From: Methylibium sp.
Lineage (GTDB): Bacteria; Pseudomonadota; Gammaproteobacteria; Burkholderiales; Burkholderiaceae_C
Assembly (NCBI GenBank): GCA_013824165.1
Contig: PNNH01000098.1
Span: forward strand, 1-53,138
Reading direction: 5' to 3'
Length of the DNA: 53,138 nucleotides
A model generated the notes under the pieces. The model was not told where the DNA came from. It did not search any database and saw nothing but the letters and a program-made list of their open reading frames with translations. Position numbers and translations under genes: made by a program. Numbering within the stretch: the first letter of the stretch is position 1; each line of letters begins with the position of its first letter. Shown here piece after piece: positions 9,134-18,452 of this stretch.

Positions 9134-11017
9134 GTGAGTTCTTCCACTACGAGCCGCAGCCCGACTGCGCTGGCTGGCATGACGCTCGGCGCCCTGGGCG
9201 TCGTGTATGGCGACATCGGAACCAGCCCCTTGTATGCCCTCAAGGAGGTGTTCCACGGCGGTCATGTCGTCGCCAACCACGACAACATCCTGGGCGTGCT
9301 GTCGCTGCTGTTCTGGACGATGACGGTGATCGTCTCGCTCAAGTACGTGTTGCTGATCCTGCGTGCCGACAACAATGGCGAGGGCGGTCTGATCGCAATG
9401 CTGGCGCTGGCCACCAATGCGGTCAACGACAAGCCCAAGCTGCGGCGCGGCCTGCTGGTGGTGGGGCTGTTCGGCACGGCCATCTTCTATGGCGATGCGG
9501 TGATCACGCCGGCCATGACGGTGCTGGGTGCGGTGGAGGGCATCGATGTCTATGCGCCGCAGTTCCATGCGGCCATCCTGCCCTTGACCCTGCTGGTGCT
9601 GGCGGGCTTGTTTGCCGTGCAGCGCCTCGGCACGGCGGGCATCGGCAAGGCCTTCGGCCCGGTGATGCTGGTGTGGTTCTGCAGCCTCGCGCTGCTGGGT
9701 ATTCCGCATATCGTCAGCAATCCGCATGTGCTGGTGGCCATCAACCCGGCCTATGCGTTTGCCTTCTGCATGGAGTACCGCTGGGTGGCCTTCGTGGCGC
9801 TGGGGGCCGTCGTGCTGGTGGTGACCGGCGGCGAGGCGCTGTATGCCGATCTTGGCCACTTCGGCAAGAAGCCGATCCGCATCGCCTGGTACGGCTTCGT
9901 GATGCCGGCGCTGGTGATCAACTACTTCGGCCAGGGCGCGATGCTGCTGAACGACCCGGCCGCCGTGAAGAACCCGTTCTTCCTGCTGGCGCCGAGCTGG
10001 GCCGAGATCCCGCTGTTCCTGCTGGCCACGCTGGCGGCCATCGTGGCCTCCCAGGCGCTGATCACCGCAGCGTTCTCGGTCACCAAGCAGGCCGTGCAAC
10101 TGGGCATCCTGCCGCGCATGCGCATCCTGCACACCTCCGTGCGGGACATCGGGCAGATCTACATCCCCTTCGTCAACTGGGGTCTGTTCGCCTTTGTCGT
10201 GCTGGCGGTGGTGTTCTTCGGCTCCTCCAGCAATCTGGCGGCCGCCTACGGTGTGGCGGTGACGATCGACATGACCATCACCACAGTGATGACCTTCTTC
10301 GTGATCCGCTATGGCTGGAAGTACCCGCTGGCACTGTGCGTGGCGGCCACGGGCCTGTTCTTCATCATCGACCTGACCTTCCTGGCCTCCAACCTGCTGA
10401 AGGTGGCGCATGGCGGCTGGTTCCCGCTGCTGATCGGCATTGGCATGTTCACGCTGATGCTGACCTGGAAGCAGGGCCGGCGACTGCTCAGCAAGAAGCT
10501 GCGCGAGGACGCGATCGACCTGGAGAGCTTCCTGGAAGCCGTGTTCGTCAGTCCACCCACCCGCGTGCCGGGGACGGCGGTGTTTCTGTCTGCCGAGCAG
10601 GGTTCCACACCTAACGCATTGCTTCACAACCTGAAGCACAACAAGGTGTTGCATGCGCAGAACCTGTTCGTCAGCGTCAAGCACCATGAAGTGCCGTGGA
10701 TCGGCTTCGACAAGCGCGTGCAGGTGCAGAGCCTGGGCAATGACTGCTGGCAGGTCAGCCTGCACTTCGGCTTCAAGAACGAACCCGATGTGCCCGAGGC
10801 GCTGAAGCTGCTGCAGCAAAGCGGCGTGCTGCTGGAGGAGATGGACACCAGCTACTTCCTGTCGCGTGACATCGTCATTCCCACCATTGGCTCAGGCATG
10901 GCCTTGTGGCGCGAAAAGCTCTTCGCCAGCATGCATCGCAATGCCGCCGCTGCAGCTGACTTCCTGCACCTGCCGACCAACCGCGTGGTCGAGCTGGGCT
11001 CCAAGGTCGAACTCTGA
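9134..11017 (+). CDS. kup: Kup family low-affinity potassium uptake protein
   Basis: A 627-residue K+/H+ symporter of the inner membrane. The diagnostic N-terminal stretch [23 protein letters not shown] is present, followed by about 12 membrane segments up to about residue 450 and a soluble C-terminal domain. I chose GTG 9134 ([10 protein letters not shown]). An in-frame GTG at 9104 falls inside a perfect palindrome and would add an atypical cysteine/proline-rich leader, and an ATG at 9179 would remove part of the conserved first segment's lead-in. No good Shine-Dalgarno sequence precedes any candidate, so the start is uncertain. It is a single gene on the plus strand, and the Fur-regulated operon begins after it. 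Confidence 0.93.
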   Translation: MSSSTTSRSPTALAGMTLGALGVVYGDIGTSPLYALKEVFHGGHVVANHDNILGVLSLLFWTMTVIVSLKYVLLILRADNNGEGGLIAMLALATNAVNDKPKLRRGLLVVGLFGTAIFYGDAVITPAMTVLGAVEGIDVYAPQFHAAILPLTLLVLAGLFAVQRLGTAGIGKAFGPVMLVWFCSLALLGIPHIVSNPHVLVAINPAYAFAFCMEYRWVAFVALGAVVLVVTGGEALYADLGHFGKKPIRIAWYGFVMPALVINYFGQGAMLLNDPAAVKNPFFLLAPSWAEIPLFLLATLAAIVASQALITAAFSVTKQAVQLGILPRMRILHTSVRDIGQIYIPFVNWGLFAFVVLAVVFFGSSSNLAAAYGVAVTIDMTITTVMTFFVIRYGWKYPLALCVAATGLFFIIDLTFLASNLLKVAHGGWFPLLIGIGMFTLMLTWKQGRRLLSKKLREDAIDLESFLEAVFVSPPTRVPGTAVFLSAEQGSTPNALLHNLKHNKVLHAQNLFVSVKHHEVPWIGFDKRVQVQSLGNDCWQVSLHFGFKNEPDVPEALKLLQQSGVLLEEMDTSYFLSRDIVIPTIGSGMALWREKLFASMHRNAAAAADFLHLPTNRVVELGSKVEL

Positions 11018-11075
11018 GAAGCGCCGGTGCCGCAGTGCGCGTGTCGCCCGCATGATGCAGCCTGCGCGAGAGTTG

Positions 11076-11103
11076 TTGTAATGAGAATCATTATCAATAT
11101 AGA
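11076..11103 (+). promoter_or_regulatory. Likely sigma-70 promoter of the heme-uptake operon
   Basis: TTGTAA (11076-11081), a 16-base spacer and TATAGA (11098-11103) form a plausible promoter in an AT-rich island within otherwise GC-rich DNA. The Fur box covers the spacer and part of the -35, so bound Fur-Fe2+ would block RNA polymerase. Confidence 0.6.
11077..11095 (+). promoter_or_regulatory. Fur box
   Basis: TGTAATGAGAATCATTATC matches the classical 19-base Fur consensus GATAATGATAATCATTATC at 16 of 19 positions, including the complete right half-site. It sits upstream of the TonB receptor and its chelatase operon and predicts derepression under iron starvation. Confidence 0.88.
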
Positions 11104-11418
11104 ATCCGCCCCATCGGGTTCCTGCCAACGCCTCTGAGCGTTGGCTTGCAGCCTGTTCCGGAGCACGCCAGCCGACGCCCGCCGCCCGCGAAAGAGCAAA
11201 CAACCTTTCAACCATCCGCTTCCGCGGCAGCTCAGGGCTGGCTGGCGGGGCGGCGAGGGCAGGTGGGACTCTGGCGACAGCAGGGGGGGGTGGGCGGCCG
11301 TCGGCGATCAGCATCGCTGCACTGCCGCCCATGCCGGCTGTGCCGTGGACCGCTGCTGTTCTTGCTGCCCGGTCTGGCGTCTTGCGTGTCGCGGTCGCGT
11401 TCCCGCACGGAGCGACTC

Positions 11419-13719
11419 ATGGCGCGCAGCCCTTCTCCCCTCAGTGATCGCAGCAGCACAGCGCTCACGGCCTTCTCCCTTCATCCGCTGGCCCTGGCCT
11501 GCTTGCTGCAGGTGTCTGGCGCGACCGCGCTGGCGCAGGCCAGTGAGCCGAAGCGTGCGGTCGCCGACAAGCCCCTGCCCGCCGTGGTCGTTTCGGCCAC
11601 GCGCGTTGAGGCCGATGCCGACGAGGTGGCTGCCACCGTGACCTCGATCGACGCCAAGAAGATCGAGCGCCGCCAGGCCGGCGACGTCAAGGATGCGCTG
11701 GCGCATGAAGTGGGCGTCTCGGTCCGCTCGCAGACCAACCGCAGCTCGGCGGCTTTCTATGCCACCGGTCGCGGCGGCAACGAAGGCATCAACATCCGCG
11801 GTCTGGAGGGCAACCAGGTAATGCTGCAGGTCGACGGCGTGCGCCTGCCCATGGTCTACAGCAGCGGCCCGGTGTTTGCCGGCCGCGGCGACTACATCGA
11901 TGTCGAGGCTTTCAAGCGTGTGGAGCTGTTGCGCGGCCCCTCGTCGGCCAGCTACGGCAGCGACGGCCTGGCGGGCGCGGTGAGCTTTCTCACCAAGGAT
12001 CCGTCCGATCTGCTGCCCAAGGGCAAGAAATCGCAGGCGGCGATCAAGCTGGGCTACAACTCGGTGGACAACAGCACGACGCTGGTGCCCAGCTATGCAC
12101 AGCGCGGCGAAGGCTACGAAGCCATGGTGCTGGCCAGCCTGCGGCGCGGCCATGAGGCCAAGACCGGCGGCAGCAACAACGCGCCGAACAACACCCGCAC
12201 CACGGCCAACCCGCAGGATGTCAGCTCCGACTATCTGCTGGGCAAGCTGGCCTACAAGCTCGATGCCCGCCAGCGCCTGAAGCTCTCGCTGGAGCATCTG
12301 GAGCGTCAGGTCGACACCGAGGTCTATACCTTGTTCGGCGACCCGTCCTACCCGACCACCACCGATGTGAACTCGCATGAGCGCATCAGCCGCACGCTGG
12401 TCAAATTGGGCTATGAGTTCGTCGACAGCAGCAACCCGTTGTTCCAGCGCGCCGAGGCCCAGCTCTACTGGCAGGACGCGAAGAACCGCCAGCTCGGTGA
12501 TGAAGCGCGCAGCAACACCACGGCCTGGAACACCCGCAGCCGCGATAACCTCTACGGCGAGCGCTCGGTCGGCGCGTCCGCGCAGTTCGAGACCTATCTG
12601 ACACAGCAACGCCTGGTCTGGGGTGTCGATGCCTCGACAGCCCTGGTGCATTCGCTCAAGGACGGCGCGAACTACCTGAACGGCAGCCTGGTGACGAGCG
12701 GCAGCAGCGCCTTCGTCGTCAACAAGAGCTTCCCGGATACCGACTATCGCCTGTTCGGCGCCTTTGTGCAGGACGAGATCACGCTGGGCAACGTGGTCGT
12801 GACGCCGGGTCTGCGCTTGGATCGCTTCGAGCTGGACCCGCGCAAGGGTGACCCGCTCTACACCGTCAACAACAAGACCGAGCCGGCCACGCTGGCGGAC
12901 CAGGCCCTGTCGCCCAAGCTGGGGGCGGTGTGGACGATCAACCCGCTGCTGCGCGTCTTCGGCCAGTACTCGCATGGCTTCCGCGCGCCCACACCATCGC
13001 AGCTGAACGGCGGCGTGACCAATCTGACCTCGGCCATCCCCTATCGCTCGATCGGCAATGCCGACCTGAAACCTGAAACCAGCCGCTCCTTCGAACTCGG
13101 TCTGCGCGGCCGCAGCGACACCGTGCGCTACAGCCTGAGCGTGTTCAACTCGCGCTACGAAGACTTCATCGCGGCCAACACCGACGTCACCGCCACCACC
13201 ACGGTGCCGCTGGAGCCGGGCATGCCCAGCACCACGCGCACCTTCCAGTCGGTCAACCTGAATGGCGTGCGCATCAAGGGCTACGAGCTCGAAGGCGCAT
13301 GGTCCTTCCTGCCTGGCTGGACGCTGAGCGCCAGCTATGCCCACGCCAAGGGCGACAGCGAGGCGGCCGGCGTCAAGACGCCGCTGGAGAGCATCAATCC
13401 CGACAAGGGTGTGCTCGGCCTGCGTTATGCGCCGTCGACCACCTGGGGCGCCGAGCTGACGCTGACGGGCATGCAGAGCCAGCGTCGCAATCCGAATCCG
13501 AGCGCCAACTTCACCCCCAAGGGCTTCGTGGTCGGCGACATCTCGGCCTGGTACGAGATCAGCCGGCAGTGGAGCCTGAACGCCGCGATGAACAACGTTG
13601 CCGACGTCAAGTACACGCTGTGGGCCGATGCCCGCGGGGTGGCGCCGACCAGTGCGACGCTGGACGCCTACTCGCAGCCCGGACGCAACGTGAGCGTGAG
13701 CCTGCGCTACCAGTTCTGA
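11419..13719 (+). CDS. TonB-dependent heme/hemoglobin-type receptor (HmuR-like)
   Basis: A 766-residue outer membrane receptor. From ATG 11419, a hydrophobic segment ending in ALAQA (about residues 20-41) acts as signal peptide; the plug follows (VVVSATRVEADADEVAATVTSID, then GNEGINIRGLEGNQVMLQVDGVRLP), then the barrel ending in LRYQF with the expected terminal aromatic. The FRAP box of heme receptors is present (SHGFRAPTPSQL) with a histidine just before it, while the usual NPNL box reads NADL. Reading is open back to 11146, but that extension is arginine-rich and unlike a receptor. Fur control and the chelatase-like gene downstream support heme or another metallated tetrapyrrole as ligand. 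This is homology-level inference, and hemoglobin versus free heme cannot be separated. Confidence 0.9.
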   Translation: MARSPSPLSDRSSTALTAFSLHPLALACLLQVSGATALAQASEPKRAVADKPLPAVVVSATRVEADADEVAATVTSIDAKKIERRQAGDVKDALAHEVGVSVRSQTNRSSAAFYATGRGGNEGINIRGLEGNQVMLQVDGVRLPMVYSSGPVFAGRGDYIDVEAFKRVELLRGPSSASYGSDGLAGAVSFLTKDPSDLLPKGKKSQAAIKLGYNSVDNSTTLVPSYAQRGEGYEAMVLASLRRGHEAKTGGSNNAPNNTRTTANPQDVSSDYLLGKLAYKLDARQRLKLSLEHLERQVDTEVYTLFGDPSYPTTTDVNSHERISRTLVKLGYEFVDSSNPLFQRAEAQLYWQDAKNRQLGDEARSNTTAWNTRSRDNLYGERSVGASAQFETYLTQQRLVWGVDASTALVHSLKDGANYLNGSLVTSGSSAFVVNKSFPDTDYRLFGAFVQDEITLGNVVVTPGLRLDRFELDPRKGDPLYTVNNKTEPATLADQALSPKLGAVWTINPLLRVFGQYSHGFRAPTPSQLNGGVTNLTSAIPYRSIGNADLKPETSRSFELGLRGRSDTVRYSLSVFNSRYEDFIAANTDVTATTTVPLEPGMPSTTRTFQSVNLNGVRIKGYELEGAWSFLPGWTLSASYAHAKGDSEAAGVKTPLESINPDKGVLGLRYAPSTTWGAELTLTGMQSQRRNPNPSANFTPKGFVVGDISAWYEISRQWSLNAAMNNVADVKYTLWADARGVAPTSATLDAYSQPGRNVSVSLRYQF

Positions 13720-13728
13720 CGCGCAAGC

Positions 13729-13760
13729 GCAGCCTGGCCGCCAACCAGCGGCCAGGCTGC
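13729..13760 (+). repeat. 13-bp perfect hairpin between receptor and chelatase genes
   Basis: GCAGCCTGGCCGC (13729-13741) and GCGGCCAGGCTGC (13748-13760) pair perfectly around the 6-base loop CAACCA, right after the receptor stop codon. There is no T-tract, so it is more likely an mRNA-stabilising or polarity element than a full terminator. Confidence 0.7.
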
Positions 13761-13834
13761 ACGCTCCCGGCTCCGGCCTCGATCCCCTTCACCGCCAGCA
13801 CGCCGCGTTGCCCTGCGCGGCGCCAGCTCCACCC

Positions 13835-16800
13835 ATGAAGTCTTCGCCGCTCCTGTTTGTCGTCCGCCTGCTGGTTTTTCTCGGCTTGGCTGCGCTGCTC
13901 GCGCCCGTGCGCGCCGCCACGCCCACCGTGCTCTTCATCGCCGCCAGCCCGGTGGCGCCCGGCAAGTTCGTTGCGTTGGCGCGTGCCGCCGAGCCGCTGG
14001 GCCTGAGGATCGAGGCGCGCTTCGCCGAGAAGCTGGCGTCCGAGCCTGATGCCAAGCTCTGGGCCGACGCCGACCTGGTGCTGATCGACGCGCCGCGCCA
14101 GCACATCGAGGACTATGTGCGCACCCGCCTGGGCGCCGCATTGCCGGCGCTGGCGGCCAAGCCGCATCTGTGGCTGCCCACTGCCGCGCCCAAGGCGGGC
14201 GGTGGCTTGTCCGAGGCCCTGGCCCAGCGTCTGCATGCCTACTACATCAACGGCGGCCATGCCAATATGGACGCCTTCCTGCGCAGCCTGGCCGCGCATC
14301 TGAAAGGACAGGACTGGCGCGCGCTGCCAGCGCCGGTGGTTTTTCCCAAAGCCGGCCTGTATCACCCGCGCCTGCCGCAGACCGTGCTGGCCGCGCCGGC
14401 CGACTACCTGCTCTGGCGCGGCATCGACGCCGCCCGCCGCCCGCCGGTGATCGGCATCGCCTTCCACCAGCAAAGCATCGCCGCCGAGCAGACCGGCCTG
14501 ATCGACGCGCTGATCCAGCGCATCGAGGCTGCCGGCGCCGTGGCCTGGCCCTTCTACAGCCCGGTGATGGATGCCGATGCGATCCGGAGCATGGTGATGC
14601 TGAACGGCCGACCGGCGATCGACGTGCTGATCAACACCCAGATCACGCTGACGCCGGATGCGCGGCGCAAGGAGTTCGAGGCGCTGGGCGTGCCGGTACT
14701 CCAGGCCATGAGCTACCGTCGCGGCGACGCGGCTGCCTGGGCCGCCGATCCGCAGGGCGTGCCGCTGATGGACGTGCCCTTCTACCTGGCCCAGGCCGAA
14801 TACGCCGGCATCACCGACATCCAGATCGCTGCGGCCACGCGCAAGAGCGACGATCAGCTGGAGCCCATCGCCGCGCAGGTGGATGCAGTGGCCGGCAAGG
14901 CGCTCAAGCTGGTGGGCCTGCAGCGCAAGCCCGCAGCTGAGCGCCGTGTTGCGCTGATGTTCTGGAACTACCCGCCGGGTGAGAAGAACCTCTCGGCCTC
15001 CTTCATGAACCTGCCGCGCAGCTTCGTCGGCACGCTGCAGGCGATGCGCGAGGCGGGCTATCGCACCGAAGCGCCCGAGGAGCCGCAGCTGCTTGCGCAG
15101 CTGCAGCGCCTGCTGGCGCCGGCCTACCGCCCGCCCGAGGACCAGCAGGTGCTGCAGGCCCTGCTGCGCGACGGTCTGGCGGAGCGCCTGCCGCTGGCCC
15201 GCTACGAGGCCTGGCTGGCCACGCTGCCGGCCGCGGTGCGCGACGATCTGCGCCAGGCCTGGGGCGAACCCGCCCGCTCGAGCATGCTGCTGCGCCAGGG
15301 CGGCGAGGCCTTCTTCGTGATTCCGCGCCTGCAGCTGGGCGAGGTGACCTTGCTGCCCCAGCCCGGCCGCGGCGAGCGTGGCGGCGACAAGGAGCGCTCG
15401 CTCTACCATTCCAGCAGCGCCGCGCCGTCCCACTTCTACCTGGCCGTCTATCTGTGGCTGCGCGAGCAGCAGCGCGCCGATGCGCTGGTGCATTACGGCA
15501 CGCACGGCAGCCAGGAGTGGCTGCCCGGCAAGGAACGCGGCCTGTCGGCCACGCAGGACTACCCGATGCTGGCCGTGGGCGACCTGCCGGTGGTCTACCC
15601 CTACATCGTCGACAACATCGGCGAGGCCATGCAGGCGCGCCGCCGCGGCCGCGCCACCATCATCAGCCACCAGACGCCGCCTTTCGCGCCGGCCGGCCTG
15701 CACGATGCGCTGACCGAGGTGCACGACCTGCTGCACCAATGGCAGGCGCAGGACGAAGGCGGCGTGAAGGAGAAACTGCGCGCGCAGTTCCTGGCCGCGG
15801 TGCGCAAGCAGCGCATCGACGCCGATATCGGCTGGAGCGCCACGCGCATCGGCGCGGACTTCCCGGGCTTCGTCACCGCGGTGCACGACCATGTGCACGA
15901 GCTTGCGCTGACAGCCCAGCCCATGGGCCTGCACACTTTCGGCGCCGGTGCCGGCGAGCCCTGGCGTACCGCCACCGTGCTGATGATGCTGGGCAAGGGC
16001 TTCTGGGAGGGCATCGCCGAGGCCGGCGAGGAGGCCGACGAGATGCTGGTCGGCGACTGGCGCAAGCTCACCGACAGCAAGCCCTTCCGGCAGTTGCAGG
16101 CCTGGCTGGCTGGCGACGAACAGGCGATCGACGCACAGCGCCTGCCCGAAGCCGTGCGCCAGCAGCTGGCGCAGACGCGGCGCTGGCATGCCGACCTGGG
16201 CGCGCGCTCGGAGATGCAGGCGCTGCTGGCCGCGCTGGATGGCCGCTATATCGCCACCAGCTACGGCGGCGATCCCATCAAGAATCCGGACAGCCTGCCG
16301 ACGGGGCGCAATCTGTATGGCTTCGATCCCTCGCGTGTGCCCACCAAGGCCGCCTGGGAGGCGGGCAAGGAAGCGCTGGAGCAGTTGCTGGCCGCGCACC
16401 GCAATGGCGGCAAGCCGACGCCGCGCAAGCTTACCTTCACGCTCTGGTCGGTGGAGACCATGCGCCACTTCGGCCTGCTTGAAGCGCAGGCGCTGTGGGC
16501 CCTGGGCGTGGAGCCGGTGTGGGACGCCGGCGGCCGCGTGGTCGACGTGAAGCTGGTCCCGCGTGCCAAGCTGGGCCGGCCGCGCGTGGACGTGGTGCTC
16601 TCGGCCACTGGCCTGTACCGCGACCACTTTCCCAATGTCATGAAGCAGCTGGCCAAGGCCGCGAAGCTGGCGGCCGAAGCCGGCGACGAGGCCGACAACC
16701 CGGTGGCGGCCAATGCACAGCGCATCGCCGCCCAGCTGCGCGCGCGCGGCATGGAAGCGGGCGCGGCCCAGCGCGCCGGCCAGACGCGCATCTTCTCGTC

Positions 16801-17899
16801 CGAGAGTGGGCGTTACGGCACCGGTCTGGACGACGCCGCGCTGGCCACTGACACCTGGAAGACTCAAGGAGAGGGTGACCGCAAGCTGGCTGAGCTCTAC
16901 CTCTCGCGCATGCAGTTCGCCTACGGGCCGGACGAGGCCGAGTGGGGGGCGAAGCCGCAGGCTGGCAGCGCTGGCGCAGGCAGCGCGCCGATCAATCTCT
17001 ATGCCGAGCATCTGCGCGGCACCGAGGCTGCGGTGCTGGCGCGCAGCTCCAACCTCTACGGCATGCTCACCACCGACGATCCCTTTCAGTACCTGGGTGG
17101 CATCGGCCTGGCGGTGCGCCACCTCGATGGCAAGGCGCCCGAGCTCTACATCTCCAATCTGCGCGGCTCAGGCGCCGGCAAGGTCGAAGGTGCAGCGCAA
17201 TTCCTCGCCAAGGAGCTGGCCACGCGCAACTTCCACCCCGGCTACATCAGCGGCCTGATGAAGGAAGGCTATGCCGGCACGCTGCAGGTGCTGGATGGCA
17301 TCAACAACTTCGCCGGCTGGCAGTCGGTGGCACGCGAGATCGTGCGCCACGACCAGTGGCAGGAGTTCATGGATGTCTATGTGCGAGACAAGCACCAGCT
17401 GGGCCTGAAGCAATGGTTCGAGCGCAACAACCCGCATGCACTGGCGCAGAGCATCGAGCGCATGCTCGAAGCCGCACGCCAGGGCCAGTGGCAGGCCGAT
17501 GCCCAAAGCGTGGCCGAGCTGAAAGCACGCTGGCGCGAAATCGCCCAGGCCCATCAGGTGCGCAGCGACAACCAGGCCTTCAATCGCTTTGTCGGCGCGC
17601 CTGCGGGCTTCGGGCTGCAGCCGCTGGCAGCCGCTGCGGCGGCGGCCCTGGCCAAGGCCGCAGCCGCCGCGCCAGCGCCGGAGCCCCCATCCGCCGCGTC
17701 GCCGCCGCCGCCGATCCGGGGCCTGCAGCTCAGCAAGGTCGAGCCGCCGGAGCCGCCGGCGCTGGAGCGCTTCGTCACGCTGCTGGCCACGCTGCTGCTG
17801 CTGCTCGGCGCGGCGGCCGGCGGTGGCTGGCAGGCCTGGCGGCGCGACGCGGTGCAGGCCGCACAGGCCTCAGCCGGCAGCGCGGCAGCCGGCCTCTAG
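13835..17899 (+). CDS. hmuS-like: CobN/HmuS-like periplasmic chelatase, membrane-anchored
   Basis: A 1354-residue member of the CobN / magnesium-chelatase H-subunit family. The family motif HYGTHGSQEWLPGKERGLS starts at H553. Unlike cytosolic cobaltochelatase CobN, it begins with a signal peptide (hydrophobic residues about 8-28, ending APVRAA). It ends, after a low-complexity Ala/Pro linker (about 1265-1305), with one membrane segment (about FVTLLATLLLLLGAAAGGGW) and a short basic tail. The catalytic body should therefore lie in the periplasm. No cobS, cobT or other cobalamin gene is near. This layout matches HmuS of the Bacteroidetes Hmu system, which is implicated in removing iron from heme. 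The ATG at 13835 opens the signal peptide; a TTG at 13808 is rejected. Family confident; dechelatase role inferred from architecture and neighbours. Confidence 0.88.
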   Translation: MKSSPLLFVVRLLVFLGLAALLAPVRAATPTVLFIAASPVAPGKFVALARAAEPLGLRIEARFAEKLASEPDAKLWADADLVLIDAPRQHIEDYVRTRLGAALPALAAKPHLWLPTAAPKAGGGLSEALAQRLHAYYINGGHANMDAFLRSLAAHLKGQDWRALPAPVVFPKAGLYHPRLPQTVLAAPADYLLWRGIDAARRPPVIGIAFHQQSIAAEQTGLIDALIQRIEAAGAVAWPFYSPVMDADAIRSMVMLNGRPAIDVLINTQITLTPDARRKEFEALGVPVLQAMSYRRGDAAAWAADPQGVPLMDVPFYLAQAEYAGITDIQIAAATRKSDDQLEPIAAQVDAVAGKALKLVGLQRKPAAERRVALMFWNYPPGEKNLSASFMNLPRSFVGTLQAMREAGYRTEAPEEPQLLAQLQRLLAPAYRPPEDQQVLQALLRDGLAERLPLARYEAWLATLPAAVRDDLRQAWGEPARSSMLLRQGGEAFFVIPRLQLGEVTLLPQPGRGERGGDKERSLYHSSSAAPSHFYLAVYLWLREQQRADALVHYGTHGSQEWLPGKERGLSATQDYPMLAVGDLPVVYPYIVDNIGEAMQARRRGRATIISHQTPPFAPAGLHDALTEVHDLLHQWQAQDEGGVKEKLRAQFLAAVRKQRIDADIGWSATRIGADFPGFVTAVHDHVHELALTAQPMGLHTFGAGAGEPWRTATVLMMLGKGFWEGIAEAGEEADEMLVGDWRKLTDSKPFRQLQAWLAGDEQAIDAQRLPEAVRQQLAQTRRWHADLGARSEMQALLAALDGRYIATSYGGDPIKNPDSLPTGRNLYGFDPSRVPTKAAWEAGKEALEQLLAAHRNGGKPTPRKLTFTLWSVETMRHFGLLEAQALWALGVEPVWDAGGRVVDVKLVPRAKLGRPRVDVVLSATGLYRDHFPNVMKQLAKAAKLAAEAGDEADNPVAANAQRIAAQLRARGMEAGAAQRAGQTRIFSSESGRYGTGLDDAALATDTWKTQGEGDRKLAELYLSRMQFAYGPDEAEWGAKPQAGSAGAGSAPINLYAEHLRGTEAAVLARSSNLYGMLTTDDPFQYLGGIGLAVRHLDGKAPELYISNLRGSGAGKVEGAAQFLAKELATRNFHPGYISGLMKEGYAGTLQVLDGINNFAGWQSVAREIVRHDQWQEFMDVYVRDKHQLGLKQWFERNNPHALAQSIERMLEAARQGQWQADAQSVAELKARWREIAQAHQVRSDNQAFNRFVGAPAGFGLQPLAAAAAAALAKAAAAAPAPEPPSAASPPPPIRGLQLSKVEPPEPPALERFVTLLATLLLLLGAAAGGGWQAWRRDAVQAAQASAGSAAAGL

Positions 17900-17947
17900 T
17901 CCCGCCCGACGAATTTCTTCTGACTTCTCTCGAAAGTACGCACAACC

Positions 17948-18451
17948 ATGTCCTCCTCCCTTGAAAACGGCATGTACCTGGTGGCGCAGCTCTTCCTGCT
18001 GCCCACATTGGCCTTGATCGCCATCCTCTTTCTCTATGCCTTCTGGGTGCTGGGCGGCTTTCTCGTGCAGCTGGCGCGGCGCCGCAAGGGCGCGGGTCGG
18101 CCACTGCTGGCCGCGCACCGCGCTGCCGGCCCGCAAGGGCTCAGCGAGGACGAGCTGGACCTGCAGGCACACAAGCTGATGGAGGGGGCGCGCATCGCCA
18201 GCCGCGTGACGCCCATGCTGGGTCTGGTGGCGACCATGATCCCGATGGGCCCGGCGCTGCGCTCGCTGTCCGACGGCAATCTGGCTCAGGTCTCGCAAAA
18301 CCTGACGGTGGCCTTCTCGGCGGTCATCCTGGCGCTGATCGCTGCCTCCATCACTTTCTGGGTGGTCAATATCCAGCGCCGCTGGCTCGCCGAAGAGGTG
18401 CTGGAGATTGGCAAGCTGCGCGCTGCCACCGCCCAGCACCAGGGAGCCTGA
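17948..18451 (+). CDS. MotA/TolQ/ExbB-family proton channel protein (Hmu-type)
   Basis: A 167-residue inner membrane protein with a first membrane segment at about 10-42 and two more after residue 88 (VTPMLGLVATMIPMGPALRSL, then LTVAFSAVILALIAASITFWV), the topology of the MotA/TolQ/ExbB family. The conserved P-M-L-G-L-V-A-T motif aligns with the proton-channel helix of ExbB/TolQ. It starts 48 bases after the chelatase gene and is followed after one base by the DUF2149 gene. The same pair follows hmuS in Bacteroidetes. It is likely a dedicated force-transducing partner for the chelatase or receptor, not a flagellar motor part, since no flagellar genes are near. Confidence 0.88.
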   Translation: MSSSLENGMYLVAQLFLLPTLALIAILFLYAFWVLGGFLVQLARRRKGAGRPLLAAHRAAGPQGLSEDELDLQAHKLMEGARIASRVTPMLGLVATMIPMGPALRSLSDGNLAQVSQNLTVAFSAVILALIAASITFWVVNIQRRWLAEEVLEIGKLRAATAQHQGA

Positions 18452-18452
18452 G

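Larger units (their letters stand above)
11018..11418. other. Gene-free 401-base region: promoter, Fur box and long leader
   Basis: This stretch between kup and the heme-type receptor holds a Fur box at 11077-11095 and, downstream of the likely transcription start near 11110, a leader of about 310 bases. The leader is GC-rich, has a run of eight G near 11283, and is open in the receptor's frame from 11146. I find no cobalamin riboswitch core and no convincing small gene in it. Confidence 0.6.

Noticed and set aside
11100-11418. Cobalamin riboswitch in the leader of the TonB receptor
   Set aside because: I looked for the conserved core segments (GCCACTG-like box and associated stems) and did not find them; the Fur box explains control.
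11308-13344. Minus-strand open frame opposite the heme receptor
   Set aside because: Same reason: antisense, biased composition, no motif.
13607-17122. Very long open frame on the minus strand (about 1170 codons) opposite the chelatase gene
   Set aside because: Shadow of high-GC codon bias; no recognisable domain, while the plus strand encodes a full CobN/HmuS-like protein.
13835-17899. Assignment of the chelatase as cobalamin CobN
   Set aside because: It has a signal peptide and C-terminal anchor, lies in a Fur-controlled operon with a heme-type receptor and ExbB/DUF2149 genes, and has no cobalamin genes nearby.
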